Source: Gymnorhina tibicen (taxonomy: Eukaryota > Chordata > Aves > Passeriformes > Artamidae). From it: a DNA stretch of 64,000 bases. Below are positions 1-13,828 of the stretch, one piece after another. Within the stretch, counting starts at the first letter, position 1; each line of letters starts with the position of its first letter. The notes beneath the pieces are model-generated. The model saw nothing but the letters and a program-made list of their open reading frames with translations. It was not told the DNA's origin and searched no databases. The DNA lies in assembly GCA_013399875.1 (NCBI GenBank), contig VXAZ01008140.1, positions 407,967-471,966 on the forward strand. The letters run 5' to 3'. Position numbers and translations under genes: made by a program.

Positions 1-3000
1 CTATGCCTGTAACAGGAATGGAGTGCTTCTTCCTTGAGAAGTTTGTTCAAATTTACATGATTAAACACTTCACATATCCATTCTCTCTCCAGGCCTAAAT
101 GTAGACAATTAGAGTGTATTTACTAGATATTCATATTTGATCAGTTGGTTGGGGAAATACAGAATAACTCATTAGGCAGAATTTATTATTTAGTCTTCCT
201 ACCTGTAGTTTAGCCTGAAGGGGAGGTTTTGGAGCTTCACAACTTAATTATTCACCAAACTGGTTTTCATCTGACAAGGAGGGGGGAGCATCTGCTCCAG
301 TCTTCTATATTACAGTGTTTCACATTCATTTTTCTTAGTTCAGCTATCATTAATCATAGGAAAGTCTCTTGGGGAAAAGGCTGGCAGAGGGAATTGCAAA
401 GTTTATGCTCTGAGAGCTGTAGGTACTATATTATCCTTGCAAGTCAATGTATAGAAACCAATAGATTTTCTGCTAGACAATTCGAGTGGTCAATGAGTTC
501 AAGCAACCTGCTACAGTGATGGATAGTTTGGTGTGTTACAGAATTCCAGCTCATACAAAGAAGGTAATTTTCAGTCTCACCTCTAGCTTTCTTCGGGAAG
601 GATTTAGGGAGTTAAGGGGGCAGAAATAGTAGAGGCAAAGTTATGTGCAAATTGCAAATCTCACACAGGCTGTTTTACTTTTTCCACAACTGCATCCCTT
701 GTCAGTCCAGCTCTTTCCATAAACCTGGTGATTACACAGTTTTGCTGCTTTAAAGGGTGAAACCTGGTTTCTGCACCTGACAAGTGCTGGGCACTAAGAG
801 GACTGAGATGAGATAATGGGTGGAGGACAGTTGTTGCAGCAGTGTCTTTCTAACTCTGCATGTCTGTCATCTTCAAGCTGCTTATGGTTTTCATTAAGAG
901 GAGTCACAGTGTTGGTCACTTGAAGTTACAGGACAGATGAAAAGTCCTCTGAAGTTTAGTTACAGGTAATGTGTCAGTTAAAGCCATTCAGTAATGTAAT
1001 AGTATAAAAGTAACATTTAAAAAAGCCAAGGAGTGACCTCTGCAGTGCAGGGAATGTGATAACACTGCTGTTGATCGTTTGCTTCCAGTTCCAGTGCTGT
1101 GTGGGAATAGACTTAATGTGACCCACTTGAAGAGCTCCATAACTTGGAGCCAAAAGCCTTTGCAATTATCAGACCTTGCACTACTTCCCACTGCAGTTTG
1201 TCTTTACAGGCAGCAGTTAGGGAAAAACAGGAACATATTGGAGAGTTTGGGTATCTAGACAAAACTAGGACCTGATTCTGCTGTTCTTCAGTTTTCTTAG
1301 TTCTTTTGCTCCTGAAAAAAATTAGTTTGCAGAACTGAAGGTCTGGGTGTAATCATTCTTTGAATAACATTTGAGGGGGTTTGGGGAGCTGTTAGGCGTT
1401 TCTTAGCTGAATCCTGGGGATGAAGCTAAAATGAAGAAAGTAAACCAAAAGGCTTTGTAAATGATATTTTGCATTTAATGTGCAAAATAAGCAAATAAAA
1501 CACTGAAGTAATAAAGTGATGTTAAGGATTTGATGTGAACCTGTATGAAGCAAGGTAATTAAGTCAAGAAAGGGACATAAAACAGTTTGTAAAGAGACTT
1601 CAATTAAAATATCACTAGTGCTATTTCTTTGGACTTGGAATATTTAAAATTTATATATATATATAAAATTTAAAATATTAAATTTTAAATCCCAGTGGAG
1701 GCAAAAGTAAAATTTACAGGTGACTACCATATGTGCAAACTATTTAAAGGGCTTATGCTACTTCACAAATGGACCCTTTTGGGGAATAAATAGAAAACGT
1801 TTATTTGAAGATGTAGACTGTGTTACCTGGTTCTTTGGGTCTGAACAGAAGTTTAGATAGTATAAAGTTTCCTGTAAGTTTTAATTGTTTAATTTTAGGC
1901 AACAGCTCCTGTGTTACAAGTTTCTACCTCTCTTTTTTCCACACAATCTGTGCAGTAGATGCAGAGGAAAAGTTTATAAAATGAAGCTGCGTGTCTATGC
2001 AAGCTTTGCCTCCTTCAACTGACAGTGTTGAAACTTCGCAACAAACCAGCAAAAATGTTGGAAGTGACACAGAATAGTGGTGGTGGGAGAGAAGGTGGAA
2101 GAACAGAGAAGCCATGTTGGAAATTTTTCTACTGCTCTGTGCTCTTAAATATTTTCCACTCTAACTGTGAGCTGACTAAATTCCATGCTAATAATCTCAT
2201 ATATTCACATAGATGTAGTGATTGTCCTGGTTCATGGCAGAATGTAAGGAATAGGAATTTTTTGATGTTACTTCTTGGAACCTAAGGCTTTGTCAGGTGG
2301 CCATACTTTGAAACCCCAGAGAGAGCTGTGTTTCCAGAGGTGGATTTTCAGATGTGGGACAGGATCTGTACGGTTGCAGAGGAGAGCTGTGATTGTGGTG
2401 CAGCCCAGGAGCTGCTGCTCTTCGTTGCAGCATTCTGTGTTGGTCCTAATAGATCTCAGAGCTCTTTGTACTTGCTGCTGTGTAGAAGCTGTTGAAAGAG
2501 ATTGTTCCTGTGGTTTAGGAGCACAATGGACAAGGAGCACACATTTCTCTGATGGGAAACTAAGATGTGGAGGTAATGCAGCTAATCTTAGAGCTGCAGG
2601 AAGTAATTAACAGAGTCAGAATCAAGATCAAATTCTCTTCATCCCTTCTGATCATGAGGCTGACCTGATTGGTCATTTGAAGTTTGTGTTCTTGTCAAAA
2701 GAAAAAAGTTTTACCGTTTCTGACCTTTTTTTGATGCCAAAGTAACCAGTGATACAGAGTTAGTGCAACAGTTTTCATGGTGTGATGAGGAAAAAAAGGC
2801 AAATGACAAACTGAATCACCCGTAAGCAATTTTCTCGTATTTCTAGCCAGGAAGTAAATTGACTCAGAAGTGAATGTTCATTCTGACTAAGCATCTATGT
2901 GCATGATATTCCCAAGAGCCTTGGAGTCCAGCCATTCTGTATGAAAAGCATTTAAACAACAACCTAGATTTTTGGAAGAAAATACTGACATCTTATCTGA

Positions 3001-3141
3001 AAGTTGTTCTTTCTCTAATTCTATTCATTGATGCCAAGAGAAAGTGGCTTCAGTACATTCTTCAGTGATAGTGTGGGTTGTTAGTCTTAAACTTTCTTTA
3101 AAGTTGATGTGCTGCATATTCAGTTTCTTTTTTCTTTGTAG
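1..3141. other. Upstream intronic sequence, no exon recognised
   Basis: This stretch precedes the first recognised CDK5RAP2 exon and is presumably part of the preceding intron. Human CDK5RAP2 continues upstream with a coiled coil. I looked for an equivalent exon ending in phase 0 and found none, so it probably lies beyond the window start. The open frames of 60-110 codons here (for example 2275-2610) lack exon-like borders and recognisable content. An A/T-only, nearly palindromic run lies at 1639-1690. Confidence 0.6.
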
Positions 3142-3312
3142 GACCTTAGAAATCAGCTAGAGAAATTACATGGTGAAATGACTGAGAAAGAAAAAGCAGT
3201 TGAACACCATTACAATATTCTTTTGAGTGAAAGCAATCAGAAGCTGCAGAGCCAAGAACTTGTTATAAGGCAGCTGACAGACAGTGTCAATCACAAGGAT
3301 CTCCTGCTTGAG
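3142..3312 (+). CDS. CDK5RAP2: CDK5RAP2 exon w1 (171 nt, coiled coil)
   Basis: The acceptor is a pyrimidine-rich tract ending in TTTGTAG and the donor is GTAGGT. The exon has 57 codons, phase 0 to 0. It starts DLRNQLEKLHGEMTEKEK and contains LLSESNQKLQSQE, matching the human DLRNEVEKL...LLSESNKKL block near human residue 370. The composition is that of a charged heptad-repeat coiled coil. The gene must continue upstream because there is no start codon or 5' UTR here. Confidence 0.93.
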
Positions 3313-4049
3313 GTAGGTAGACTTAATTTGAAATGAAAAATGGAAAGTTATCATTTGATTTTTGTATGGGGAATTATTACAAAGTCATGTTTGTATTTGG
3401 AGTTATTGTTGATTTTGATGATAATCCTTCACTTCTCATAATACTGTATTTGCAGAACAGACCTATAATTACAGAGTGTGTGGCATACAACAGGATTTCT
3501 TGTTAGGGTTTTGTGAAGCGTGTGGACAGAGGGGGAAGAAAGCTTTACTAATACTTACGTAGGATTGTCACTGTTGTAAAAGCTGAAGTGCTCATGATTT
3601 TCAGTTTATCGTGCAGAAAGTGAAAGTTGAGGAATAGGTATAGATACTGAAATATTTTATCTTCTTTTCTGGGACCCCTTAGTGACCTGTGTGAGAAGGT
3701 TCCTGCCTGAATGGTAACAGACCCCTGCTCAGTTTTAATACAGAGTAAAAAAAGTAGTGATGGTATTCAGCCAGCAGTGCAGAGAGTTGGAGTTGAGGTT
3801 GCTCTGTACCTGGAGACAAAGGTGCATGCCTTGACTTCATTTTTTAATACTGAAAAGATTGCATAGGTGGGGAAGGCTTCTGTGTATCTTTCGGGTTTGC
3901 TTCTGGTATCTTAAATTGAGCTCTTTTTGCAATGTGCGTAAATAACCTGTTCCAGGTCATCCTTGGATATTCTCCTGAATTTTGTTAGGTTTTGTTTGCA
4001 GTTTAAAAGTAGAGTAGATTTTGTAAAACTATCTGTTTTCTTTTGTTAG

Positions 4050-4223
4050 AGACTTGATGGAACAGTTAAAGAAAAGGATGCAGAACTGCAGGAGCTCCAG
4101 AATAAGTGCAAGAACCTTCTAAGAGCTAATGAAGAACTTGAACTGAAAAATGAGGGCTTAGTAAAGGAGAAGTGTGCTGCACAGACTCAACAGTCAATTA
4201 TCAAGATAGTCAGAGAGCTGGAG
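4050..4223 (+). CDS. CDK5RAP2: CDK5RAP2 exon w2 (174 nt, coiled coil)
   Basis: The acceptor is TTTTCTTTTGTTAG and the donor GTGAGT. The exon has 58 codons, phase 0 to 0. It encodes RLDGTVKEKDAELQELQNK and then LELKNEGLVKEKCAAQ, which parallels human LELRSEGLITEKCSSQ. The following 4.8 kb intron contains a possible LTR-derived segment (5119-5850), a TA repeat near 4646 and otherwise unremarkable A/T-rich DNA. Confidence 0.92.
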
Positions 4224-4645
4224 GTGAGTTTTGCATAACTGATCATTTGCAGATTAGTAACTTGACTTCAAATTGAAGAGAATTTTGACTTTGGCTGTAA
4301 AGCTTTTTTATATGTTGTAATTCAGTGTGTGTTGTGCTCTGATGAATTTATATGGCATCACTAAACTCCCTACTTTCAGAAAGCATTTAAGATGTTTTGC
4401 CTGCTATAAAGAGGTGGAGGTTTTTTGGTGGTTAGGGCAGACATAATTCACTGAGTGGGAGGATATCTGCATTTCTGCAGAGAGGTGCAGAGAAGAATTT
4501 GTGTACTTTGGATAGATAAGGGGAAAGATTGCACAGAGCTGGTGACTACAGGAGACAAATGGAATGTGAGGATAAATACAGATAGGAGTGAAAATATGTC
4601 CAGGGCAAGAAGAAAACTGCTTTAAAGCAAAGAACTTGTACAGAA

Positions 4646-4665
4646 ATATATATATATATGTATAT
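4646..4665. repeat. Short TA microsatellite
   Basis: A run of alternating A and T with one G interruption lies in the intron after exon w2. No function is implied. Confidence 0.7.
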
Positions 4666-5118
4666 TAAAAAAGGGTGAGCAATATATGCCCATTATTTTA
4701 TTTGATGCCATGAATTGAAAAGACTTTGGACCTGAAGTCAGAGGTCAAAATTCAAAATTTTAGTTCTAGAAGTAGTTCCTTCTCTCTTTACCCTCCATTC
4801 TGTTGTAGCAAAAAGAAGTCAGGTACTGTGAAATTTTTGAATCACTCCCTGACTCCACAGTGCATCATGATGTACAGATTATTGAACAATTAAGCTGCTT
4901 TTGAAGGTACATTTCTTGTCTTGTTTTTGTGTTGTTTGCAGCCTGGTGGGTCAAGGTTTCTAAAAGCATTAGGCAAAGTAAAAATAATTAGACTGGTCAT
5001 TAGATACAGTAATGGTGGAGAAAGCTTTTTCATGTCTTTAATAATATATCAGTCATTAAGGAGACTTTCTCAAGGAAGTTCAAAATAAAGGGAGCCAATG
5101 GCAAAGGAAACATAAGCT

Positions 5119-5850
5119 CAGTGTCATGGGTCACATTCTGAACAGTCTGGTGCTGAGATGATGAGTGTGATGGGCGCTATAATTAACCATGGGAGAGACA
5201 AGAACATGTGGAGTCCTGGTTATGTGACAAGCTCAGGGTAAAGGAGCTGCAGCCTTGTTTGCCTGGGTAGCATGAGGCTTTATCCCAGTATATGTGAATG
5301 TGCAGACAAAGAAAATAGTCTGGGAAAGGCTGGGGAGAAATTCCACCTCTGCACAACAAACGGCAGTGCATGCACATAAATGCTGTCACAAAGGGACCTA
5401 GGATGGAAAATCATAGGGAATTAATGGAAATCCAACACTGACTTCCCTGTGTACCCCTTGCTCCGTTCAGGTGGATAACCAGAGGCAGGAGCAGAGGCAA
5501 GCAATCACCCCAGACCCACCTTCTAATCACAGCCCATTCTCTGCTGCTGGTGCACTCAGTGACTGAACAATAGCTAATCACAGCCCATTGTCCTCTCAGC
5601 CCAACCTCTGTGTCGAGTATCTCCTGTAAGGACCCACTTTGGCATATTAATCACCAGTTTTTTGGACACAGATTTTCCAGATCTCTGGTCTCATTGGCTG
5701 CCTGGCACTCTTGGATGGCTTTGCGGTGCTGCACCGACTCTCAGCAAGCCCACAGCTGGATCCTCCCCACCAAAGGGGACAGAAACTGGGCTCTTCAGCC
5801 TCACTGATCTTTAAAGTTGAAGAAATTTATTTGAGAGATATAGAACTTTT
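5119..5850. repeat. Possible LTR-derived interspersed repeat
   Basis: This stretch is GC-richer than the surrounding intron and begins near TGTCATGGGTCAC. It carries a 16-bp direct repeat (CTAATCACAGCCCATT) at 5523-5538 and again at 5574-5589. Such short internal repeats and local composition suggest an old LTR or other transposon. I could not identify target-site duplications or a family. Confidence 0.3.
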
Positions 5851-8800
5851 CTCTCTTTCAGCATATCTTTTTACTTTACTTTAATGTAGTGATAAATTTT
5901 AAAGCAACCAACACCCAAAGCTCTTCTGGGTGCCTTGGCCAGGCCAGGAAAGATAAATTACAGGTTCCAATTTTGGAGTTTGGATTTTTGAGCCACTGTC
6001 ATGGCCTAGAGAGAGTGAGCAAGGGCACTGGCTCTGATAATTAGGGGAGTCTGGCAGCTTCTGACTCTGGTATCTCTGAAGTCTCAGAGTTAAATGTGTT
6101 TTACAGATAATTTAGAAGTTAGAAGAAATTACCAAATTCTAGTGATGGATGAATGGTGGATGGATCAGTGAGGAGGTATAGGTTATATCCTTCTCTCAGT
6201 CATTTGTCCTTTAACCTTCAGAGATTTTGAAGTGATCCTGAGGGTTGTTGGAAGCACGAGAACATTCAGTGAGGCAACTGGATATTCTTGTGACTTTGCC
6301 AATAAGTTATTTATTGTGGAGGCATAAACCTTTTACTTCCATTGCTTACAATTTAAGGAACCTTTAATGAAAATAAGTTACGTTTTCCACCACTGCTGCT
6401 TAGCAATAGTATTTCAGACTTAAATATGGACTTTAACGTATTAGATTGCCTCCTTTCATGGGAATATAAATCTTTCACTGCAATATGGTCCTGGATGTCT
6501 TGCAGCTATCTCCTCTAACACATTTTCCCTCACACCATGTGTCAAGAGGTTTAATGTTTCATTAACTCCCACAGCATTACAGTCTATTTAAGTTATAGAG
6601 CTGCCTTATGTTTTGTGTACCGTTGGGGAGTTGATTGAAATAATTCACTCCTACGCGTTATTTAGAAATGACAGTAATAATGTGCAAAAAAAAGGGATGT
6701 TCATGCTGCATCTTCTCATCCTTATTATTCATGAAAGACTCTGAAAAAATCAGGAACACTTCCTCGTGATTTTGCTAACCTTTACCTAGGTAGCTGAATT
6801 TAGAATTTAATACTTTGTGTACAGTCTGTGACATTTGGAATTAAGAAACAGCTCATGTCTCCTGTTACGCAGAAAGAGTTGGGAGGATTTCATGGTCTTA
6901 CTGAGATTTTGGTACAAATGGAGAACTCAGCAGGTGAATCCTAAAAGGAACAGGGAAGTGGAACAAGGTTTGTGTGTGGCATTGCTTTGTTCATGCAGCA
7001 GCCATAGACCCCAAGCCATGGGTGACATTCCTTCCCTCATTTGTGCTCCCTAACTCTGCGCAGTGACATTGCTCTGCCAGGGCTTCAGAAAGAGCTTTAA
7101 TTAGGATCGAGTTCTGTAGTGTCTTCAGTAATAAATGCAAGATTTGTATCAGACATATGGAGGAGTTCACTAGAACTTTCAACAGACTGTGAAACAACTA
7201 AATTAAGTCAAAAGATTTATTTTTTCCTGTTGCTTTCTACGTCATTGGTCAGTGTTTGTGATCAAACTTTTCCAATTTAAATTAAAACCTATGTATTTTA
7301 TGTTTAGTGACTGTTCTTGAAAGGCTGAGATTCCAGCACATTGATAAGACTCCTTAATTCAGGCTGCAAGATGTACTTTTTAACATTTTTTTTCATGAGA
7401 TTATTTTATTACTGGCCTCTGGATCACCCACTTCCATCTGTTTGCCTTTGTGTTTCTCTGTGCTCAGTCAGCAGCTTTGCTGGGAGCTCCTCCACTGCTC
7501 ATCTAGATAATAAATTTGATGTGAAGCTCAGGATTTTGCACTTTGATACAGAATAGTATTTAATGTATAAATTGCACTAGAACCTGGAAATGTCTCTTAG
7601 AACACAGTAGCCTTTAGATGGCAGCTGAACATGGGGCACGTGTCCAAAGGCAAGGTCACTTCTTCAAAGACTCTGGAGTATCAGTGGGAGAAGCTGCAGC
7701 AGGACCTGCCAGGCAGGTTACCTTAACTGGAGTCATTTGATCACAGCTTGATTACACTTGCAAAATATTATTTAACATATTTACTGGCATATTGTGAAGT
7801 AAGAGTGTAAATAATTAAAAGTAAACACTGGTTGTCCTTGCTTTTGTGCTGTTTACTTTGCAGAACACTGTTCAAATTAACAGTCTTTGCATCTTTAGTG
7901 TGAATTAACGAGATTCTATTGTAGCTGAATTTTCTTTGGTTGCAATTTCCTCCTTAGGAATTGCAGTTGGAATAATAACAGCTGCTTAAAACTCCTGGGT
8001 GTGGGTTTCTTCCTTGTTAATGATCTGTTCACTAATGATTTAGTATCTCTTAAGAGTTCCCTTAGCTGAAATTCCCCTTAGGTGTGGCACCTTTTTTGTT
8101 CCTCCTTTCAGTTTTCAGTTAAAAAAAAAACCTGAGAGAACCAAAAATTCTTTAACAGAGGCAGAATTTGTGCCTGATTTTAATACATCTAAATTTGCTA
8201 TAATATTCCAGTTACTTTCTCTTTGGAGATGACGGATATCTTAGATACTCTTATATAGTAAGTGCAAGAAAACACTCCTTTAAATAGCTGCATTTTTTGC
8301 TTCCTGCTGAAAAAGTGACTGTCTGGTTGTTTTGGAGTGAAAAAAGTCGGGAGAATTTAGTGGATCCTTACTAAGAATGTGCCATAAGAGTTTGTGTTTA
8401 TTCTTATAATAATAATATCATCCTTTCTGTGAGCAAGACTGCAGATAAACCCATTTTCTTTTTTTCACACAAGTGAAGCAGCAGCTTGTAGTGACCCAGA
8501 TGAGCGTGCAGCAAACTGACTTACAGAGTGTCTGATATGTTCATCCTTTATTTGGGGCTCAGTATAATCCTTCTTGTTCAGAGATGGAACAGAATTTGCT
8601 GTATCTCCTTCACCCCAAAAAAGCCGTTCTTTCCAGAACACAGAGAGGACTTGTTCTAAAATGTGTGCTTGGAGCTTTGTCTGATCTCCCTTCCCTCCCT
8701 TCCCCTTCTCTGGAATAGCTGCCTGCCAGATTGTTCCTGGTTGTTGGAACTTTGGGAGTGAGGATGCTTGAGTTGGGGCTGGGGGAAACTTCTGAGGCTG

Positions 8801-9064
8801 TGAGAAAAATGCTGAAGCACTGTTCAGATGTGTGATTCACTCATGACAGGTACATAGTGAAACTGTCTTTGCCTCCTTCAATAACAGCTGGATTTAAGGA
8901 CAGTGAAGGTTCTCAGATCCATGTTGGGCATTGGTGATCCTGTTCAGAAAACTGGGATTTCAGCTTTCTTTCACAAATGCTTCAGGACACAAGTACACAC
9001 ATGGTCATAGACACGAAACATAAAAATTACATTGTAAGCGCAATATGTTCTTCTTTTAAACTAG

Positions 9065-9162
9065 GAAAATAAAGAAGCTGAATATGAGAAGCTGATCCTT
9101 GCTTTAAGGAAAGAACAGAATATTTATTCTACACTAGTGAAGACCTTCAAGGAGTCAGATAG
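9065..9162 (+). CDS. CDK5RAP2: CDK5RAP2 exon w3 (98 nt)
   Basis: The acceptor is AAACTAG and the donor GTAAGT. Phase 0 in, 2 out. It encodes ENKEAEYEKLILALRKEQN followed by YSTLVKTFKESD, matching human EELIQVLKKEQDIYTHLVKSLQESD. The next intron (9163-12027) is 2.9 kb and shows nothing recognisable beyond A/T-rich DNA. Confidence 0.94.
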
Positions 9163-12027
9163 GTAAGTGCTTCTGTTTTGGGGGATAATCTGAACTCAAA
9201 GGGCAAAAGTCAGAAATTGTAAAAAAAATGTGTAGCTACTGGAGATTAGTTTGTTCTGGCCAGTTGTTTATAAACTCTCTGTAGTAGTTTCCAAAGAGGA
9301 ATATTTATGTGCGTTTCTATTATCTAAATTACTTAAATGTTTCTGAAGATACTTCTTTTTAGATTGGAATCTCAAATGAGCCCTGTTTCCATTTAGGTAC
9401 CAAAGTAAGCAGCTGGATTTTCCATACTTAGGTCTTGTGTTTTGGCATATAGGAGTAAAATGAAATTGCAGTGAACTTTTGGGCACTGGACAATTTACCA
9501 TGATTTACTCTTAAAATACAGATAATGCTTATCTTAAAAGTGATACTGTGAGAATTTTGATGAGAATATAAATATGCAAGATTTGGGAGAAGGTTAAGCA
9601 AAACAGAATAATTGAAGTTTGCATAGTACACTTTCAGTGTAAAGCATTGAAAAGGGTGGCAGGAGCAAATGGTTTTTAACCTTTTAAAATCAAAAAACAC
9701 AACAGTTTAGAAAGAAATCTGCAGCCTACTCTGTATCCTGTTAATGCTTGGCAGTTGAGGAGGAGATGTTATGATAAAATCAAGAAAATTCTTAGTCTGT
9801 AAGCAAATGAAATTTAAAGTTTTTTTTAAAAATTTACTGTTACAATTGCAAATCTCTTAATGAAGTATTTAACATTTGAGAGCCAGCTCCTGAAAGCAAT
9901 AGCTTACACCTGTCAGCTTTGGGAGAATGTTTATTTATATTTTGCAATTGGTTTATAGACCATTATAGTTTAGAAACCATACAGAGAAGTAGCACTTGAG
10001 TAGATGAAATCTGTGTGTGAGTTAAGCTCTTAGCAGCAATGCCAGCTTGTGCTTGGCCACAGCTCAGAACCTGCTTTAGCTACTAGAAAAAATACTAATT
10101 CAAAATAATGATAGCAATCAGATTATGGAGATTATTTCTGATTTCATATGAAGAGTGTGACCTGACACCAGCTCCTGCTCTGTGGGCAAGGAGAGGGTCC
10201 ACATTCTGTATAGCAGTGACAGCAAAGCAGTGTGGCTCTGAAACTGTTTTTTCTTAGAATGCCTTTCAAATAAGGAAACTTAGAACTGCAGATATAATCA
10301 TTGGGGTTTTGCAATGAACTTCTCTAGGATCGATCAGGATCATTAGTCCTGCTTCTCTGATGTGGAATTATGGAATGCAAGGAGTAGTCAGTGCCTGTTG
10401 TGCCACAATAGCAGAGGATGCACAATGAGCTAGGGCTTCAGCTGCTCTTATTCCTCCATCTCACAGTTTTGGGGGCTGAAATGTGCTGTAAACTTCATCA
10501 AGACTTGAATCCCAAACTTCTGGGGAATGAGTAGACAAGCCCTACAGATACACAGATGAGGAAGCTGGCTTTAATTGCTGTCAGCAGTGACATGGATTTT
10601 GGGCAAACATCTGTTTTCTTGCTGACATCTTTTGGGCATTATTTCTTTTAAGCAACCTGGGTGGTTATTTTTCAAAATGAGCTACTGGATGTCAGGACCA
10701 AGACATTCCTTCACTCTCTCCAAGAGGGGAATCAGTACTTGTTCTTATAAAACCTTTAACTCATGAAAAGGAGAGAATGTGCTTACCTGGCTTCTAGTCA
10801 TGTATTGGTTTGGTTTTACTCTTAATTATTTTGCTGAGCCTTTAAGAGCTCTCTCTCTTCAAAGAAGCTCTTGTATGAGGAAGAATTGATTAAAGCAGTA
10901 GTTTCTTGTGCAGGAACCCCCGACAACAGCACACTTGTCAGGAGACAGACTGAGAGGTTTTTCATACATGCAGCCTTTTAATTAATGTGCATCTGCAGTA
11001 CTCTGTTATTTTCATGCAAATATGATGTGCTCTGTGTTCCTGTACAGTCTCCCATCAGATGGATTGAAATTTTTTTAAAGATCCCTGAATTCTCTGGCAT
11101 TTAGTGCAGTGGCTTGGAAATTCTGCAGCAGCTTAATTTATCTTAAAACACTGAGTGAAGTAAATGTGAAAATAAATAATACAAAGAGTTCAGTAACACC
11201 TTTTTATTTGTTTTTTATTAAACCGAATTTATTTCATTTTATTACAGTTTCAGGTTGGTTTATTTTCAGCACTTAAATCTTTTTACAGACTGATCAGGAC
11301 TGCCTTCTTTATGTAGGTGAAGGGTGTGGGGAAAATGTAGCAAGGGGCATCTGACTGGGGGGCTGAGGAGCAGCTGATGCTGAAGAGCTTCAGTAGCAAA
11401 CTTGCTTAAAAATTAAATCACCTTGACAAATTATAAATTTAAAGTTTGGACATTTATGCCCCATTGCAGTAATTGAGACAATTTAGAACGTACAGACTGT
11501 GGATAAATGAAGAAATAAAACAGTTGTGTCTGGGTCCTATTTTCAATGAAACAGGATTTTTTGATACTTTTCCTAAATGCAGCATTAGATTATGTAGTGT
11601 AGCTCTGTGGCAAGAGAACAAAGTTTCCATGGTCACCACATAATAATGGAATACACAAAGCCATCAGCATTATGTGATAATGATATTTTTCTGGCATACT
11701 TTTTAGAAGTTAGTAATTTAGATTTTCCCTAAAAAGAACTGCCCAGAAAGAGGTTGGTAGAAGAGTTCTGTCATGGGGAAACTGACTTAGGCAGCACAGT
11801 CCAAAAGAGCAGGAGAAGGCTGTGTAATGTAAACATTTAAATCTCCTCTTTCTATGTAGGGATTTGTTTGTGCTTATGCATCAAAATGATGGAACTGTGG
11901 GATGAAACCCAGCCATGGGGAATGGAAAATGGGCTCTTGGTGCAAGCATGGATGGAGAAAACACCAGTGCACACCAAAATGTTTTGAATTGAATCTCAAA
12001 GACTTATTTTTCCCCTTTTTTTTCTAG

Positions 12028-12158
12028 TATAAATAGCTTGCAAGTAGAACTGAACAACATTTTCATGTTGAGAAAACAACTGGAAGAAGATGTTTTAGGT
12101 AACAGGAATCTCCAGAAGATCTTACAAGATCAGATTAAGGACATGAAAAACCACCAAG
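12028..12158 (+). CDS. CDK5RAP2: CDK5RAP2 exon w4 (131 nt, coiled coil)
   Basis: A strong polypyrimidine tract ends in TTTCTAG; the donor is GTTTGT, a less usual but acceptable sequence. Phase 2 in, 1 out. It encodes SINSLQVELNNIFMLRKQL and EEDVLGNRNLQKILQDQI, closely matching human SINNLQAELNKIFALRKQLEQDV. The following 1.55 kb intron holds no recognised element. Confidence 0.94.
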
Positions 12159-13712
12159 GTTTGTATCCATGCCCAGTCCAACCCTCCTCCTTCACGAAAG
12201 AAAAGTAATTTTAATTACAGTCAGTTTGCTGGCATGGAGAAAAAATATTTGACAGTCAAAAAGGTGTGAAAAGATTTCTTTTTGACTTTTTATACCGAAG
12301 ATGATTTGGGGGATTTGTAACAGAATGTCTTGGAGCAATCAGGGTGCATACAGAGGGACAGCTTCTCTTTCCATGCAGCAAATGTTAGAAATTCTGTGGC
12401 AATTCTACTGCAGGGATCATTTTATGCTGCCTGCAGCTTTGTACCCACAGAATTTACTGTTTTCCACAAAAGCCAGAGATTCCTGACTTGGAATCAGCCA
12501 GTGGCCATGGGATCATTTTCTGACCATGGGATGTAATTAGTTCCCAAAGAGCTTGTGGCTCAGGCACTGGTAACCTCCTCCTAACAGAAGTATTACCAGA
12601 GAAGAAAAAATACCCAGAAGTTTTGTTACTTAGTAATTCAGAAAAAGTAGAGCTTTTAAATATAGCTTAGCTTCTGGCTTTTTTGCTGTATGTCTTGGGA
12701 GGTGTTTTTAGTATATTCTTAGATGTAGAGAAGAATAATGTAAGTGGGTATCATTAAATAGTTTACTGCATATGTACAAGATGTTTCTGTTTTATTCCAT
12801 AGGGGATATATAAATAACAGTAAAGCCTGTTCGCTTCCCCTTTCAACTTAGATTTTCAGTTTTAGCATCACTTGACAGCTCTGATAAGTGACAAAAGGTA
12901 AACTTCAGCTGTTTCAGAGTTTCCAACCTCAAAAGCCCAGAGATTATCAACAGCCAGGGTGGGCCAGAGTGTCTTGCGGATACTCCAGGGTTCTCAGGAG
13001 CTGTTGTATTGAGGGTGAGGCTGGTAGGAATAAAGACTGAAAAATTAGTAATGATTTGTGACTCTGGGGTTCTTGCAGCAGCCACAGGATCAGTGTCAGA
13101 ACTGAGAGTAGGATTTGGATGTCTCTTCTTTGTCCTAATTTAGTTACGCTTTCTCCCTATCTAATAATATTTATTTATAGAATTGACTGTCATTTATATT
13201 GTAAATAAACAGGTGTTTATTGAAACATAAATAACTCCTGCAGTTATAGAGGCAGTGAATAAGTAACTATTTTCAATCCAATTACTGCATTCTTTTGACC
13301 CAAAAGCAAAATAAATTAACTTTGTCTAACCTGGCTTTTTACCTTGAGACCTTGAGTTCATGTTCATAAAACTATAATTAAAATGGAGTAACTATTCATG
13401 CCTAACTTATCCTTCCTAAAAGTTATTTCTAATTGCAATGCTAAATATGCAAATTATAATTCAGAATTACATTCACAACTCGTGCTGATAACCACAGAAA
13501 ATACAGCATGTCTGTGTGTCAGAAGCACAAAGAAATATGAGGACACAATTTTTTCAATTAAACAGGAGACTTATTTTGGGAATTAAAAATTCTAACTGGC
13601 CTCCCACAGACTAACTGGAAGGTTCTGATTCAAAAAGTCCTGTGCATTTTGTGCTGCGTTTTCCTGCAAATGGAGTTTCTGAAATAATGTCTGTCCTTGG
13701 CTATTTTGGCAG

Positions 13713-13828
13713 ATGAAACACTATCTTTCTGTGGAGATCAAACATCTTATATGAGTATCTGTTTAGGAGAACAAGACCATTTAAGCCTTCAGATAGACCA
13801 TCTGTCTCTAGAAGAACTTAAAAAAAAG
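13713..13828 (+). CDS. CDK5RAP2: CDK5RAP2 exon w5 (116 nt)
   Basis: The acceptor is TTTTGGCAG and the donor GTATTG after an A7 run. Phase 1 in, 0 out. It encodes LSFCGDQTSYMSICLGEQD and HLSLEELKKK, matching human SLYSDQTSYLSICLEE...FSQEELKKK. This is among the most diagnostic blocks of the gene. Confidence 0.95.

Noticed and set aside
1639..1690. A/T-only near-palindromic run
   Set aside because: Typical simple A/T sequence in a vertebrate intron; the arms are imperfect and no function is suggested.
1924..2285. Possible upstream exon around AAACTTCGCAACAAACCAGC
   Set aside because: The translation does not resemble the coiled coil expected just before exon w1, and no phase-0 donor was found.
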